Source: Polynucleobacter rarus
GTDB taxonomy: Bacteria; Pseudomonadota; Gammaproteobacteria; Burkholderiales; Burkholderiaceae
Length of the DNA: 64,000 nucleotides
Reading direction: 5' to 3'
Assembly (NCBI RefSeq): GCF_003072505.1
Contig: NZ_NTGB01000001.1
Span: 1,464,659 to 1,528,658, forward strand
Part shown: positions 63,680 to 64,000 of the stretch, one piece after another
Layout: each line of letters opens with the position of its first letter
Position numbering within the stretch: the stretch's first letter is position 1
Notes under the pieces: generated by a model
Told to the model about the DNA's origin: nothing
What the model saw: only the letters and a program-made list of their open reading frames with translations
Database searches by the model: none
Position numbers and translations under genes: made by a program

Positions 63680-64000
63680 GAACTCCTCCCCTCTAATGAG
63701 GATAAAAATTGGTTATATTGCTCAATACTTTCAACTCTATCTCCATCAGGCTTAGGAATTTGTGGTTTATTTAAATTGTAGAAATCCTGTTTATCATTCC
63801 AAGGGTTATATTTAGTAATGTTGTCAGATTTATACAATTTATAATTACTTAACAACTGATCAACTAAAACATTAGTTTTTTGATGATTATTACGAATATT
63901 CAGCCTAGCTTTCTCAAATCGTAACACCTCGTATTGCTTTCTGCCCTCTAGTACTTTTGATGAGTAACGTGAAACCACACCTAAAGTTAAAATTCTAAAA
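63676..64000 (-). CDS. Hypothetical protein, N-terminus outside window
   Basis: The frame is open to the right edge of the window (the GTG at 63978 is not a sure start), so the gene begins beyond it. The visible end is charged, with RKQYEVLRFEKARLNIRNNHQ, and finishes with VESIEQYNQFLSSLEGRSS. Coupled with the membrane-protein gene by a four-base overlap. No family recognised. Confidence 0.5.
   Translation of the reverse strand, partial: FRILTLGVVSRYSSKVLEGRKQYEVLRFEKARLNIRNNHQKTNVLVDQLLSNYKLYKSDNITKYNPWNDKQDFYNLNKPQIPKPDGDRVESIEQYNQFLSSLEGRSS

Noticed and set aside
1..64000. CRISPR array or prophage
   Set aside because: No spaced direct repeats of CRISPR type, and no phage structural, integrase or terminase genes were seen.

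Overview
The window is low-GC chromosomal DNA from a betaproteobacterium, most likely a Polynucleobacter-type Burkholderiales. The tmRNA tag reads ANDERYALAA, the block gyrA-serC-pheA lies divergent to ompA-ubiG-gph as in that order, and tripartite-tricarboxylate (Bug/TctC) periplasmic binding proteins are strongly expanded, with seven full genes here. All names rest on motif reading; no database search was run.

Layout. 1-8.9 kb is housekeeping: pheA (partial), serC, gyrA, an OmpA-family gene, ubiG, gph and ssrA. An IS3-family element has landed in the loop of the ompA terminator. 8.9-12.1 kb lies between the real tmRNA 3' end and a degenerate copy of it at 12.01-12.08 kb, so it looks like an eroded island; it holds a DUF1254 lipoprotein, a HigBA-type toxin-antitoxin pair and a ridA pseudogene. 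12.1-16.5 kb holds an SRPBCC protein and two tandem HipBA systems. 16.5-20.2 kb is cell-envelope genes, including a Slam-like outer-membrane gene and a broken TbpB-like lipoprotein gene, both shifted at homopolymers. 20.2-24.6 kb holds CoA-thioester enzymes, a ChaA-type antiporter and ndh. 24.9-33.2 kb is a catabolic block: amidohydrolase, SDR, 4,5-dihydroxyphthalate-decarboxylase-like protein, alcohol dehydrogenase, Rieske oxygenase and ferredoxin, with two Bug proteins.

37.1-57.1 kb is the most interesting part. A minus-strand run carries MmgE/PrpD genes, a Bug gene, a TcuA-like flavoprotein and a GntR/FCD regulator, then selA, selB and the selenocysteine tRNA selC. Next to it are two selenoprotein genes that a standard caller would split at an in-frame UGA. 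One is a stand-alone UGSC-motif protein followed by a separate 'DGLPIIPPT' protein. The other is a single-gene fusion of the same two domains, convergent with it. Both UGAs are followed by the sequence G-S-C-T and by a hairpin. Palindromes built around TGTATACA lie before the operon and in the divergent promoter region, and fit the GntR regulator. I read this as a catabolic system that carries its own selenocysteine insertion genes; its substrate is unknown.

57.1-64 kb holds genes of less certain role: a hypothetical protein, a DUF4116-like repeat protein, a secreted caspase-like protein with an EF-hand-type loop coupled to an OmpA-family protein, and two membrane or hypothetical genes, the last cut by the window edge.
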